Assembly: GCF_028682635.1 (NCBI RefSeq)
Contig: NZ_JANHLK010000026.1
Span: 1 to 64,000 of the forward strand
Length of the DNA: 64,000 nucleotides
Direction: 5' to 3'
DNA from: Pseudomonas putida
GTDB taxonomy: Bacteria > Pseudomonadota > Gammaproteobacteria > Pseudomonadales > Pseudomonadaceae
The notes under the pieces were generated by a model. The model ran no database searches and had not been told where the DNA came from. It saw only the letters and a list, made by a program, of their open reading frames with translations. Of the stretch, positions 35,301 through 45,300 are shown in pieces. The translations under genes and the position numbers were made by a program. Each line of letters opens with the position of its first letter. Within the stretch, counting starts at the first letter, position 1.

Positions 35301-35739
35301 CTTGTTCATTGACCGTGCCTTTACTGGCCGCCAGGTCAATGTCCATGGTGACGGTATACTTTTGATGAGCACTTACCACATAGCTGTATAAGATAGCTCC
35401 GGGGAGTTGATTGGTGCCCTTGCGCACATAAGACACCGTGCCCGACACGATATCCATGGTCGCCGTCACTCTAGAGTTACGCAACGAGGCTTTTTGGAAC
35501 CCTATCCGCGGCGCGGTCAATATCAGCCCGCTCAAATCGAGGTATTCCTCACCGTCCGGTGTCATCAGGGGCTTACCAAAGATACGTTTCAAAAAACTTG
35601 TTCTATTAAACCGGGTAATATACTGCTGCTCCAACAGGCTGTTGACCTTGGCGCGATTCATAAACACCAGGGCGTCCCAGCCAAGAGTAACCGATTTACC
35701 TTGCATCCTGTCAGTGAGTTCATCCAGGGAATAATTCAT
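32329..35739 (-). CDS. P47/OrfX-like (TULIP-type) protein with Ig-like repeats, 1136 aa
   Basis: Start chosen at 35739: GGGAGA precedes it and MNYSLDELTDRMQGKSVTLGWD aligns with the start of the next gene. The opening (GKSVTLGWDALVFMNRAKVNSLLEQ) resembles the N-terminus of clostridial P47/OrfX proteins, tubular lipid-binding (TULIP) folds found with botulinum neurotoxin genes. This domain seems to run to about residue 510, ending LLFPERNALQLIEARLPGDL. Three Ig-like modules follow (each with a VTW/LKW/LKWEV strand), then a ~300-aa C-terminal part starting near VDPSPTRVWANGRQQ. No signal peptide or membrane helix. It is a paralogue of the gene at 35811. The P47 link is by motif, not by search. 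Confidence 0.72.
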   Translation of the reverse strand: MNYSLDELTDRMQGKSVTLGWDALVFMNRAKVNSLLEQQYITRFNRTSFLKRIFGKPLMTPDGEEYLDLSGLILTAPRIGFQKASLRNSRVTATMDIVSGTVSYVRKGTNQLPGAILYSYVVSAHQKYTVTMDIDLAASKGTVNEQGKVTLDFGDAYNCRCNLVSEDKSQELLGDFFKALFLEQKPEDRVYILGKLDLRDVDLLAPRSFIIRTMATEEGKNLASDDYGEGAAVLCVQTKGNPKQGTDPAEGAFDYLIPNNRDSQGKAIYSGSLVLASRVVFDWYFREAFQTTVGGGLRFGSSESNHLAYTLSAVGGAFDLPAFEFNWHTDAFHSHHLRNDGPLQFKVFDSDPKKSLRVIPNDASCLELSLTGPRLLPFHLHEWYLFKPDVNLYWGGIAKADVKIVLKPVLSAGFNRVTFERIGEPVIDFDGNWDPEGRIDPVESCYDEVLRKRLDNMLTPSFLKVLEVFKKVDVPEINALAISNLLFPERNALQLIEARLPGDLFLVGQIDPKETTFTLDPLTPVIKAGEQQTFTIRQLGIKADNVTWSVRSIDGTRASGTIDKGVYTAPAVQLLEGTAVRNVVTATYIDQGTGDEVTASALTTVVLAGVVVTPSMTLIDMSDRKAVTLKATSLGAGVLKWTPRGNLGTLVPNGNEAIYTPPQTNLPDGTLQAVLVDVENTTTGEKAVATVLLRQGNFALNMTPAIHPGLRAKGSALLKAAIDLKPEQLKWEVVAGQGTVDPLTGVFTAPATISVPYSVVKVTLEGDFFDTLGYSIIHLSDHARQSNWFALDTFDFIVDPSPTRVWANGRQQAKVTVRIKPANYEGAPDPLELSEAELASIRLVSADEKNPLPEVGKDGVPEGGKWYFTETENLTYDKYPIQAPAGQLTAPMQPREAKLYTKEFFVQCHKVENLLVAATIRSDNYEHFYSNPGKDDGEHNRKALNLVAIKPPSGGTGGHTLFVLTGPMRVKPEGGGADEDVLVSDDYYYLKLQIENKDIDIKKIQFVGNNSMVKWESNTQLEDVHSITGHAFRYEADPDDPNDKGDPNAKTLHIDTILQRRLPAPISPFVDPNSPLPKGQVLFSLHRRQYWQYDKYAKSDFESALNLIVYDVFGNKHEVYIGFDGNDRNKLKIIGA

Positions 35740-35810
35740 GAGCTGTCTCCCGTGCGTAAAATCAGAAAAAAGAGCCGACCATCCGTTGACATGGCTGGCG
35801 CTATATAAAA

Positions 35811-38189
35811 TCAACCTTTGCTAAGTGTGAGGTTGACGGTCTCAATCAGATCGGCGTACTTACTCAGTGGCAGCGGAACCGCCGCGACCGCATGAATGCC
35901 ACTAATTGGGCCTTCCAGCGTTGCCGACACGACAATAAAACTTCCCGGCGCCGGAGATTTTGGCTCGGTATATTCACCGGTTTTATCATTGAATGTGCCC
36001 TCTCCACTCAACAACTTCCAGACCAAAAGACCTGGATCTATCGGACCATTCTTGCCCCTCACTTCAAACTGAATGGCCCCTGTCGACGGGTCACTTTCCT
36101 CAGTCATCAGGAGTGGAGTGCCAATCGGCAGGTTATGAATCAAAACTTGGATAAAGGCAGAAGTGACGACACCGTTAACGGTCTTTTTAATCTCGATTTT
36201 GTCCACTGAGAACGGAACAGCGAGATCTTCACTTCCACCCGCTTTATACGTACGCTTAGTTGGATCACCTTCCACCGGCGTCAGGGTTGACCCCCATTGC
36301 GGGGTTACGATCTTCCACTCCAACACTTCGTCTCCCATTGCCTCGGCAGACAACACTTTGGTATCACCCTGGTCGCAGCTGTCGTATATCGGATTCACCA
36401 CGATGGCACTGTGGAGCACGGAGACCAACGCGGAGCTTTTCACCGGTTTTCCATCCAAAGTGCCCTGCGCGGTCACAATGACGGTGACAAAGCCATCAGG
36501 CAATTTATCCGCAGTTGGCGCCGTGTATTCGCCGGTTGGACTGATCACCCCCGGTTCGGCAAGATTGCCGTCGACATCCTTTACGCTCCACTGAACGTTA
36601 TCCGGCTTGGGCATCAGGGTGAATTGCAGTTTACTGCCCGCCTCTATTGTCGAGTTCGACGGAGACAGCGCCGTGGTCGTGCGAAGCGGATCAATCTTGC
36701 CGCATGCCAGCAGATCCCCTGGGAGTACGGCATCGCTAAGTTGCAAGGCGTTGTGTCCGGGGAAAAGTATATTTCTCAGCAGCCATGTTTTAATCCCAGG
36801 AATGTGAATTCTGTTGAGTACGTCGCGAACGATGGAGTCGGCTTGAAATGCAATTGTTCCTCTGGTGGCGCTTTCGCCGTTCTGGTTCCAAAGGACCCCT
36901 GGATGCGCAAACTGACAATTTTTAGTATCCAGGACAGTCTTCTTGTTACCTAATTCAATCTCACCCTCGGAATCAATCAAAGCAGTATATTCCAGGCCAA
37001 GATCATAACGACATGAATAATCGTACTGGTAATTATCCAAAAAGCCTGGCGTAATATGCTTGCCACCGATCACACTGTTCCAAGTTACATTCAAAGCCCC
37101 CTTGACAGACCCCACTTTGAAAACATTTCCCGCACCCCCATCCACTTTAAATCGATAGGGAAATTCATCAATACGTGTATATGTCACATGTGGAGTCCCA
37201 GTATTTCCCAGATATCCATAATCCGGCGTACGGAATTTTTTGTTACCCCCACCCGCCGTTGCCTCTAGCGACGCAGCAACATCATTGCCCGGCTGTACCA
37301 GTTTAAGACTCAACCCTTCCCCAACACTTTGCTCTACGGCAGACTTTATCAGTTTCTCAAACACAACCTTACTGGCAATCAAAACTGACCCTGTAAACTC
37401 GGTACCGTCACCATCTGCTGGAATCGGAAACGTCGAATTGGCATTAGGGAAAAAGGAGCTGTCCTCGCCATCTTTCAAGGTGATGAACAATGTCACCGCG
37501 CCGCGGCTGTAGCTTTCATCTCCAAGCACGGCGTTGGGGTCTGCTTTCATTGTCCTTATTTCGAAATTCTTGGGCGTTAGCACTCCATTCAAATCGCCGG
37601 CCAGCGACCCCAGCGGGAATATCTTCTTGTCAGCTGGTACTTCTTTCTCAAAGTACTCCTTGAAACGTTTTCCGACGTCTTCCTGGGCAAGGTCACCGAA
37701 AACAAAGTTTGCCCTGAACGTATCGGCATTCTTCAGGTCAATCTCCACTTTGCCTGGCCCCGTGACCACGCCCTTGGTCACTGGCTGATCCATCCATAAC
37801 TGTGGCCCGCCAATTGGCAGGACTTTCATCATTTTCGACACAAAAGCAGCACCGCCGGAATACTTTTTAGTACTGACGATCATTCCACCGATCATGTCCA
37901 TGGTCAGCGGCGCCCGGGCGGGAAGACTGGGGTCCGAACTTTCGAACGACAACTTTGGCGCAAGGAGTCTAAGATCATGTATATGCTCCCGATAGGAACC
38001 GTCTCCCCATGACGCAACCATTGATGCAGGTTCGATATTGCCCTCCGCAGTATTGAATCGCTCGGTATACAACTCCATCAACAACTTGTTGGCTGCGCGC
38101 TGGTCGTACGATACGCAGGCATCCCAACCATAGGTGAGGGATTTACCTTGCATCTCGGCTGCCAATTGCTCAAATGTTAGTTGACTCAT
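35811..38189 (-). CDS. P47/OrfX-like (TULIP-type) protein with Ig-like repeats, 792 aa
   Basis: The N-terminus reads GKSLTYGWDACVSYDQRAAN, close to the TYGWD...N opening of P47 proteins, and parallels the neighbour at 35739. The ~500-aa first region ends NILFPGHNALQLSDAVLPGDL, the same closing motif as the neighbour. Three Ig-like modules follow (DNVQWSV, EVLEWKI, GLLVWKL). The neighbour's extra C-terminal 300 residues are absent. No signal peptide. It lies 71 bp from the downstream paralogue and 43 bp from the upstream gene, so an operon is likely. If P47-like, it may bind lipid or assist toxin delivery; this is inference. Confidence 0.74.
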   Translation of the reverse strand: MSQLTFEQLAAEMQGKSLTYGWDACVSYDQRAANKLLMELYTERFNTAEGNIEPASMVASWGDGSYREHIHDLRLLAPKLSFESSDPSLPARAPLTMDMIGGMIVSTKKYSGGAAFVSKMMKVLPIGGPQLWMDQPVTKGVVTGPGKVEIDLKNADTFRANFVFGDLAQEDVGKRFKEYFEKEVPADKKIFPLGSLAGDLNGVLTPKNFEIRTMKADPNAVLGDESYSRGAVTLFITLKDGEDSSFFPNANSTFPIPADGDGTEFTGSVLIASKVVFEKLIKSAVEQSVGEGLSLKLVQPGNDVAASLEATAGGGNKKFRTPDYGYLGNTGTPHVTYTRIDEFPYRFKVDGGAGNVFKVGSVKGALNVTWNSVIGGKHITPGFLDNYQYDYSCRYDLGLEYTALIDSEGEIELGNKKTVLDTKNCQFAHPGVLWNQNGESATRGTIAFQADSIVRDVLNRIHIPGIKTWLLRNILFPGHNALQLSDAVLPGDLLACGKIDPLRTTTALSPSNSTIEAGSKLQFTLMPKPDNVQWSVKDVDGNLAEPGVISPTGEYTAPTADKLPDGFVTVIVTAQGTLDGKPVKSSALVSVLHSAIVVNPIYDSCDQGDTKVLSAEAMGDEVLEWKIVTPQWGSTLTPVEGDPTKRTYKAGGSEDLAVPFSVDKIEIKKTVNGVVTSAFIQVLIHNLPIGTPLLMTEESDPSTGAIQFEVRGKNGPIDPGLLVWKLLSGEGTFNDKTGEYTEPKSPAPGSFIVVSATLEGPISGIHAVAAVPLPLSKYADLIETVNLTLSKG

Positions 38190-38232
38190 GATTCAGCAAC
38201 TCCAAAGAATAGATAACACACTTCGCTCGCTA

Positions 38233-40014
38233 TCAAGCCAGTAGTTTCAGCACCAGAGGTCTATTGAATGTAATGGTCGATTGCCCACCATCGAAACTCA
38301 CGCTGACCCGCAAGGTGAATGTATTGTTGATTGCAATATCGGCCAGGTCAGACTTCCACAATAGGGCCTGGACCCCTGCGGTTACTTCTTCAGGCTTGAC
38401 ATCACGTACTGCAATAATGTCTCGGTCGTCCGTCATACCGCTGGCCGATAACCACAAGCGCACTTTCTGCTTCGTGGAAATGAACGACCAGAGGTCAACA
38501 CTCAACAACGCGCCTTCTGGTGGAATATCCGAGAGTTTCAAAGTGGCCGGTGAACCGATCTGGGCTCTGTCGCAGACGATGCCGGGATGACTGGTGAGGT
38601 GACGGATAAACAGCTTTAAAGGTGCCTCGGCGTCCTCGCCCCCGACGCTGTAAGTCACTTCAACCTGTTTACCGAAATTGGGCGGTAGTACCTCGGGCGG
38701 TACTCTGAACTTCAACGGTTTGGTCTGGCTTGGTACCTGTGTTTCAAAAGAGCCGCTTTCCCCATCCCCCTTAAAGTAGACCGTGACCTTGTCCCCGTCA
38801 TTAATCGTGGCGGCTTCAGGAATCGCGACGTAGGCACCGCTTATGGCCAGAATCGGATTCAACTCATTGCGCCCGCCCACCTCGACACTGCGATCCACGG
38901 TGGGGGTAGGCAGTACCAACGGTTCCCGTATCTTCAACTGCAACAGAGCGCTGGAACCGGAAGCATCGGCGCGCGCGTACTGGTAACCCAGGTTGACGTC
39001 AGCACCACGGTTGTCCATCAGCCACTGCTTCGGGAGCGTTACTTCAATCCTGCCGCGCTCAATGTTGGAGATGTCGATCTTCAGGTGCTGGATGGTGTTT
39101 TTGTTCGGCCCACTGCCCGATCCGGTGCGCGTGCCGTATACCAGCACGTCGTCGCCCACTCGAATCCCCTCGTAGACCGGAACTACCGTAATAATACCGT
39201 CAGGGAACAGTCCGGGATTAATCTCGTCACCGACCAGGTCCTTGACACTCGGCTCGGGAAGCTCAGGAGCGGCAGGTGGCGTCACCAGGATCGTGCGCTC
39301 GGCCGAGACGGTGTCAGCCCGTGCGCCGGACGATGCATAGGTGATCTCGAACCGCAGGATGATCTTGCCCCCACGTACGCCCATGGCGGCGGTCCTCGCA
39401 ACCAACCAGCTCAGCACCTGCCCTGGATTATTGGTCGGGTCGGTATCGCTATCGCTCAAGGTTTTGGGTGGTATGTTCACGGGAGGGCCGTCGCTGCAGT
39501 CAGCACGCACGCCCTTCCAGATCAACCTGACCACATCACCATTGGACGCCTCGGTAAAAGGCACCACCGCGATTGTCATATTGCCGTCAATTGCGTCGGG
39601 ATCCAGTTGGAGGTCATGGGACTCTTTTATCTGGGGGCCGGATAACAGGCCAAATTTGCCGATACCAAAATGGATCCGCTTGGATTCTTCCCTGTCCTCT
39701 CCGGTGACGCGGTCCAGAAAAAAAGAATAGAACACCTGCCCCTTGTTCAATCGCTGCACAAAGTGATTGGCGACCTGCATCTGGAATCCCAACGGCCCCT
39801 CATTTAACGGGTCGACAGGGATCGGAATGTCCTTGACGTCTACTGGTGTTCCGTCCTCTGCCAGCCCCAGCCAGCTCTGATAAAGAGTATCGCCAAGCAC
39901 TGGGTTAGTGTATTTGGCATAGGTATCAAGTGGCCCTCCGCTCAGAGCATCCGGATCAATTGTATTATTGATCAACAGTGGAATGATCGGCGCCTTTAGA
40001 TCGCCCGCTGGCAT
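38233..40014 (-). CDS. Ig-like repeat protein without signal peptide, 593 aa
   Basis: ATG 40014 follows GAGG by 9 nt; a GTG at 40029 is the alternative. The protein has an N-terminal region with NKGQVFYSFFLDR, then several beta-sandwich modules of ~100 residues marked by INPGLFPDG, LNPILAISGAYVAIPEAA and VPPEVLPPNFGKQVEVTY. The C-terminal module (AQIGSPATL ... NNTFTLRVSVSFDGGQS) is shared with the gene at 51209. No enzyme motif, signal or anchor. It is the first gene of the leftward operon with the two P47-like genes and rhsA, and follows the lux-like dyad by 98 bp. Function unknown. Confidence 0.78.
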   Translation of the reverse strand: MPAGDLKAPIIPLLINNTIDPDALSGGPLDTYAKYTNPVLGDTLYQSWLGLAEDGTPVDVKDIPIPVDPLNEGPLGFQMQVANHFVQRLNKGQVFYSFFLDRVTGEDREESKRIHFGIGKFGLLSGPQIKESHDLQLDPDAIDGNMTIAVVPFTEASNGDVVRLIWKGVRADCSDGPPVNIPPKTLSDSDTDPTNNPGQVLSWLVARTAAMGVRGGKIILRFEITYASSGARADTVSAERTILVTPPAAPELPEPSVKDLVGDEINPGLFPDGIITVVPVYEGIRVGDDVLVYGTRTGSGSGPNKNTIQHLKIDISNIERGRIEVTLPKQWLMDNRGADVNLGYQYARADASGSSALLQLKIREPLVLPTPTVDRSVEVGGRNELNPILAISGAYVAIPEAATINDGDKVTVYFKGDGESGSFETQVPSQTKPLKFRVPPEVLPPNFGKQVEVTYSVGGEDAEAPLKLFIRHLTSHPGIVCDRAQIGSPATLKLSDIPPEGALLSVDLWSFISTKQKVRLWLSASGMTDDRDIIAVRDVKPEEVTAGVQALLWKSDLADIAINNTFTLRVSVSFDGGQSTITFNRPLVLKLLA

Positions 40015-40112
40015 AGTGGTAGTCCTCACGCTAATGCAAATGGGTGGAGCTTGAATCCACCGGGAAATTCGAATCTTGCCCTGTGTTTTACGCCTGATTT
40101 ACTACCGTGGGT

Positions 40113-40130
40113 ACTAGCAGAACTGCTAGG
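40113..40130. promoter_or_regulatory. Lux/las-box-like dyad in the divergent toxin-locus promoter
   Basis: CTAGCAG-AA-CTGCTAG (40114-40129) is a perfect palindrome and the exact reverse complement of the short-rhs dyads. It lies in the 198-bp gap between the leftward P47/rhsA operon (98 bp away) and the rightward secreted-protein/rhsB pair (82 bp away), so one bound dimer could affect both. Confidence 0.62.
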
Positions 40131-40212
40131 TTGTCAAACACGCCATGAGTGCTAAAGTCGGGCAGGAACAAATCACGTTGTTGCCACCCGAATCTTTTTG
40201 AGGCGTTCGATA

Positions 40213-40770
40213 ATGAAATATTCCAGAGCACTACTTGCGGCTACTGCTTGCGCATGCTTAACGTTTTTTGGGGCAAGCGCTGTTGCATCAACACCAACAG
40301 CTGCCAACAAACAAGCCGAACCAAAGGCCACCTATGGTCAGATTATTTTCTACAACGGCAAAGGCGAAAAGCATTGCATGTTGTCCGTGCCGGAAACCAA
40401 ACAAACCTTTAACCTTGCTGATGGCTCCCAGAGTTGCACTGAAAACCACGCTGCCAGTTTCAGCCTGGAAAACATTCCCTCGGCTACGCTCATTCAGTTT
40501 TATGAAAATCAAAGTTGCTCAGATTCTAAAGTGAAAGGAAACTTCTTCGTAAAACTTAAAACAGTCAAACAACCCACAGACTGGAGTAGCCCCAGCCCCA
40601 ACCCACCTGCAACAATGCATTTCAATGACTTTAGAAAACTGGATCCCGAATATCTTGTTCCGAAAAAGTTTATTCGCATTGAGGACCGCTGGCCGGTGCC
40701 GGATGTCAACGAGGACTGGGATGAACGGATCAGCTGCGTTTATATCGAACGCTCTCAGCCGGTTTACTGA
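40213..40770 (+). CDS. Secreted 185-aa protein with four mature cysteines
   Basis: Not recognised. ATG 40213 follows GAGG (in TTGAGGCGTTCGATA). A signal peptide is clear (MKYSR, hydrophobic 6-24, cleavage near AVA). The mature part has four Cys (in KHCML, SQSCT, QSCSD, ISCVY), enough for two disulfides, and looks beta-rich (QIIFYNGKGEKHCML, ATLIQFYENQSC). The rhsB start lies 67 bp downstream, so they are probably cotranscribed. Its export by Sec while rhsB has no signal makes a direct chaperone role unlikely. It could be an immunity-like, carrier or effector protein. Confidence 0.75.
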   Translation: MKYSRALLAATACACLTFFGASAVASTPTAANKQAEPKATYGQIIFYNGKGEKHCMLSVPETKQTFNLADGSQSCTENHAASFSLENIPSATLIQFYENQSCSDSKVKGNFFVKLKTVKQPTDWSSPSPNPPATMHFNDFRKLDPEYLVPKKFIRIEDRWPVPDVNEDWDERISCVYIERSQPVY

Positions 40771-40837
40771 TGATGCCCACGCATTTTCCAGCCAGCTTCA
40801 TCTTTTCGTCTTCACGCCAAACTACGAGGCGCCGTCC

Positions 40838-42341
40838 ATGAGCACGTCCACCTCCATACAGTCCAACGCCTTCAACTTCATGAGTTTCATCCAAAGCCAG
40901 GTCGACCCGCGCACCGGGCAAGCCACCTGCGCCATTTCATTACCCGAACTCAAGGCCAATAATCTCTGTGGCCCGGTAGTTCCCCTGCAGCTGACTTTCA
41001 ACCCGCTCAATACCGCAGACAGCGGTTTCGGCAATGGCTGGAACTTGCAACTGTCGCAGTTCGACCCCAACAAACGGATATTCTCCTCGTACACCGGTGA
41101 AACCTTCAGGGTCGATCCAGGTGCCAATGGTGTAGAAATTCCAGAAAAGAAAATCGACTCCTTTCATTTCCATGACCTGGGGAACAAACGCTACCGCGTC
41201 GATCATAAATCCGGGCTGGTGGAGATTCTGCAGGTGCGCCAGGGTGATATCGCGCTGCCGGTGGAAATGCTTTCGCCCCAGGGCCACAGCGTCACGCTCG
41301 ACTACGTGGCCTTCGGCACCGAGCCACTGTTGAGCAGTGTTCGCAATGCCGATGGCACGCAGTTGCTCAGCCTGGTGCGCACCACCAACCTGCTCAAGCT
41401 CACGCTGCATCCGGGCAGTGCCTTCGAGGCCGAGTTCCAGGTGAACATTCTCGGTGGCTTGAGCAAAAGCTTTGTCCTGCCAACCCACGACAAAGCCTCC
41501 TGGCGCTTCGAGTATGTCACCCGGGACGGCTTCACCTGCCTTGAGCACGTCTACACCCCCACCGGTGGCCATGAGACCGTCACCTATTCGGGGCGCCCGC
41601 ACTATTTTCCAGGCCAGCCCGGGCGTACCCTGCCGCGGGTGGAAAAGCACGTGCGCGACCCTGGTTTCGGCCAGCCCGCCGTCGAAACCCGCTATGCATA
41701 CGACGCCAAGGACCACAACTTTCTCGGCTTTGGCAGCGGTCTGTCCTGGAGCGATGATGGCCTCGACAACCTCTATAAAGTGCGCTCCCCGTTCGACTAC
41801 GAAACCACCGAAATTCTCTGGGACGCATCGGGCAACAGGAAGGCGCAGGAGACCCGGCGGGTATACAACCGCTTGCATCTGCTGACCCTGGAAGAAACCA
41901 CCCAATACAGCACCGATCCGGGGAAAGACCACACCTACCAGAGGACCGACACCGAGTACTACTTCGACCCGAACCTGGACTTCAAGAATCAGAAGCCCTA
42001 TTGCCAGCTGCCGAAAACCGTGACCCAGACCTGGCGCCACGTCAGCGCCACATTGCCCCGCCACGTGGAGACCGTGACCGCCACCTACGACGACTTCGGC
42101 AACCTGCTGACCCAGGTCACCGCCGACGGCGTAACCGAAACAAACGAGTGGTACAAGGCGGCAGGCGAGGTGGGCTGCCCGGCCGACCCACAGGGGTTTG
42201 TGCGCAACCTCAAAAGCAAGACCGTGACCCCGGCTGCCTCCCAATATGGCAAGGCCCCGACCCTGCAAACCCGCTATACCTACACCGAACAACTGGGCCT
42301 GGCCGGCAGTGGTCCCTGGTTGGCACTGCGCAATGAAACGC
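40838..42341 (+). repeat. Right arm of a ~1.5-kb inverted repeat (rhsB 5' part)
   Basis: Inverted partner of 30755-32258, with only scattered base changes over the first several hundred bases compared. The arms flank 8.6 kb containing the P47 operon, the dyad and the secreted-protein gene. Confidence 0.9.
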
Positions 42342-45300
42342 TGGTGCACATCGGCGGTGGCGGTGCAGCAACGGAGTTGCGACAACTGACTCATGATTAC
42401 ATCAACACCCCTGAAGAGAAGCTGACCCACGCGCGCATCCTCAGGTCGACTCAAACCTTGCACGGCCAAGCCCAGACACTGACCTCCACCCAGTTCCGCT
42501 ACAGCTTCACGCGTAATGCCCGTGCCAACGCGATGGTCATGCGTACGGAAAGTGAATTGATCGGGTTCGATGACACACCCGGCAAACCGGTCCGCAGGGT
42601 CCAAACCCAGGAACACTCATTGCTCAACGGCTACAAGCTGCTCAACCATGACGACAACGACGCCATGGTCGCCTACGTCAATGACCCGATAGGTCGCGTG
42701 ATCGAGGAGATGGTGGCGCCCGACTCTAATGACTACAGAGCCAGCCGTACCTACACCTACACGTTGACCAACGGTGGGGGCGCTCAACAGGCCAGGCAAA
42801 CCGCCAAGGACGTCAAGGGCGTCGAAACCGTCACCTGGCTCGATGGGCACAATCGGGTCGTCAGGGTAGAGCGTCGGGACGCCGATGCCCTGGGAGGTGA
42901 TCCGCTGGCGTTTCGCGACACCTATAAAGCGACTTACAACAATCGCGGCCAATTGATCAGCGATACTGTCATCGACTGGGAAGGCGCGGCCGACAAGCCC
43001 TTGACCCGCCAGTACGAATACGACGCCTGGGGGCAGCAATTCAAAGTTGTCGGGGCCGATGGCGTGGCACAGATCACCGAAGTCGATCCACGCACACAAA
43101 CCTTGCGCAGCTGGACTGAAAGCACCGTCACGCCCCTCAACATCAGTGGCAAAAGCCGCACGACACTCAACATGTTCGGCAAAGAAGACAAGATTGAAGC
43201 ACTGGACGCACAGGATAAAGTCGTCAGCACCAGGGAGTATTTGTATGACGGCCTGGGCAACTGCGTTGAGCAAATCAACGAGATGGGCGAGTCCACGCGT
43301 TTTGAGTTCGATTTGTTTGCCCGGATACGGGCCACAACCCTGCCCGACTACACTGAAATTCACCGCACTTACGCGGCCCACAGTGGCGGTGAATTGCCGA
43401 TTGACATGCAGGTTGTCTCCAATGGGGTGACTGTCAGTGTCGGCAACCAGACGTACGATGGCCTGGAACGCCGCAAGACCTTGAAAGTCGGCCCGCGCCT
43501 GCAGACGTTTGAGTATCAGGGTGGCCAGTCCAAGATAAGCAAGGCAATCACCGCCAGCAAAAAGGAAATCACCTACGAGTACAAGCCAGGCCTTGTGGGG
43601 TCGCCGGTGGGCAGCATCGCCCCGGACGAGCAGTCAAGCTTCAACTATGACAACCAGAGTGCGCAACTGACCCTGTCGCAAAACAGCCAGGGCGAGAATG
43701 GCTTCGCCTTCAGCTCCAACGGGCAATTGCTCAAGGAGACATGGAAGGACAAGCACACCGGCAAACAATGGGAAACCACCTACACCCAGACCTTGAACGG
43801 ACTTCCCCTCACCCGTGTAGATGCCAATGGCTTGGCCTGCACCTACACCTATGACGATAAGGCGCGACTCAAGACCATCACTCAGGGCCAACTCCTTGCC
43901 AGCTTCGAGTACGACAACCTGGGAAAAGTGAGCACAATTACCACCCGCAACCAACATACCGCGCAGACACTGCGAACTACCCTGACGTTCGACGATCAAG
44001 GCCGGGAAATCATGCGGCTTATGGAGCTTGAAGGTCACCCCAGGCAAACCATCAGCCAAACCTACCGCGACGACAGCAAGCTGCACACGCGTCACTTGCA
44101 GGTGGGCAACCAGACCGAACTGCTGGAAACCTTCAACTATGACCAGCGCGGACGCATGGTCGAGTACACCTGCGACGGCCCTGCCCTGCCCCAGGACAGC
44201 TATAAAAATGGCATCAAGGAACAGCTGTTCGAGTTCGATGCATTGGACAACGTGACCGCGGTCTACTCACTGTTTGCCGACGGAACGCGTGACGATGCCT
44301 TCAGTTATTTCTCACCGAGCGATCCGTGTCAATTGGTGAAAGTCACCCACAGCCACCCCGACTATGACGCCAGCTGCACGCTGGACTACGACGACGACGG
44401 CAATCTGTTGCACGACGAAAACGGCCAGGCCCTGCACTATGACACCCAGGGCCGGTTGCTGAGTGTCACCGATACCGGCGGCAACACCGTCAGCCGGTAC
44501 CGCTACGACGCTCATAACCATCTGCTGGGCGTCACTCGTGGCACGCAGATCGAAACCTTGCGTTTTTATCAGGACGATCAGCTGAGCCACACCGAACAGG
44601 GCAACAGGAAGATTCATTACCTGTTCCTCGGCGAACAGCCGCTGGGCCAGCAAGAGCAGGATGACCCGGAACAAACGTTACTGCTGTTGACGGATGGTAA
44701 AAACAGTGTGCTGGCCGAAAGTGGTAAGAATGAACTGCGCAAAGCGGTCTATGGCGCCTATGGCGAACGCAATCCGGACGCCAAATTGGAATGTCTGCTC
44801 GGGTTCAACGGTGAAGTGCGGGACGAACACAGTGGCTGGTACCTGCTGGGCCGGGGCTATCGGGCCTATAACACGACGCTGAGGCGCTTCCATAGCCCGG
44901 ACTCGCTCAGCCCGTTCGGTGCTGGCGGGGTCAATCCTTACGTGTACCCGGGAGATCCGATCAACTATACCGATCCGACCGGGCATGCCAAACGGGGGCC
45001 TAACTGGGAGGGGATAGGGGGTGCGATACTGGCGGGCGCTGGTATTGTGATTTCAGGTGTGACGATAATTGTAGCCCCACCTGTGGGCGTGGCAGCTGTG
45101 ATTAAAATCGTTTTTACTACAACAGTAGGTGTTGGCTTCGGCGCCTACGCAATTTATGAAGGCGTCATGGCCAATAACGCAGTTAAATTGGTAGACCGGG
45201 AGAAACACGGGAGAAGTTCCTTGATTTCTGGTGGCTTAGACGCTGGTTTGTCTGCGTTGTTCCTTGGGTTGGCTGTAAAAGCCAAAGCCAAAGCCGTAGC

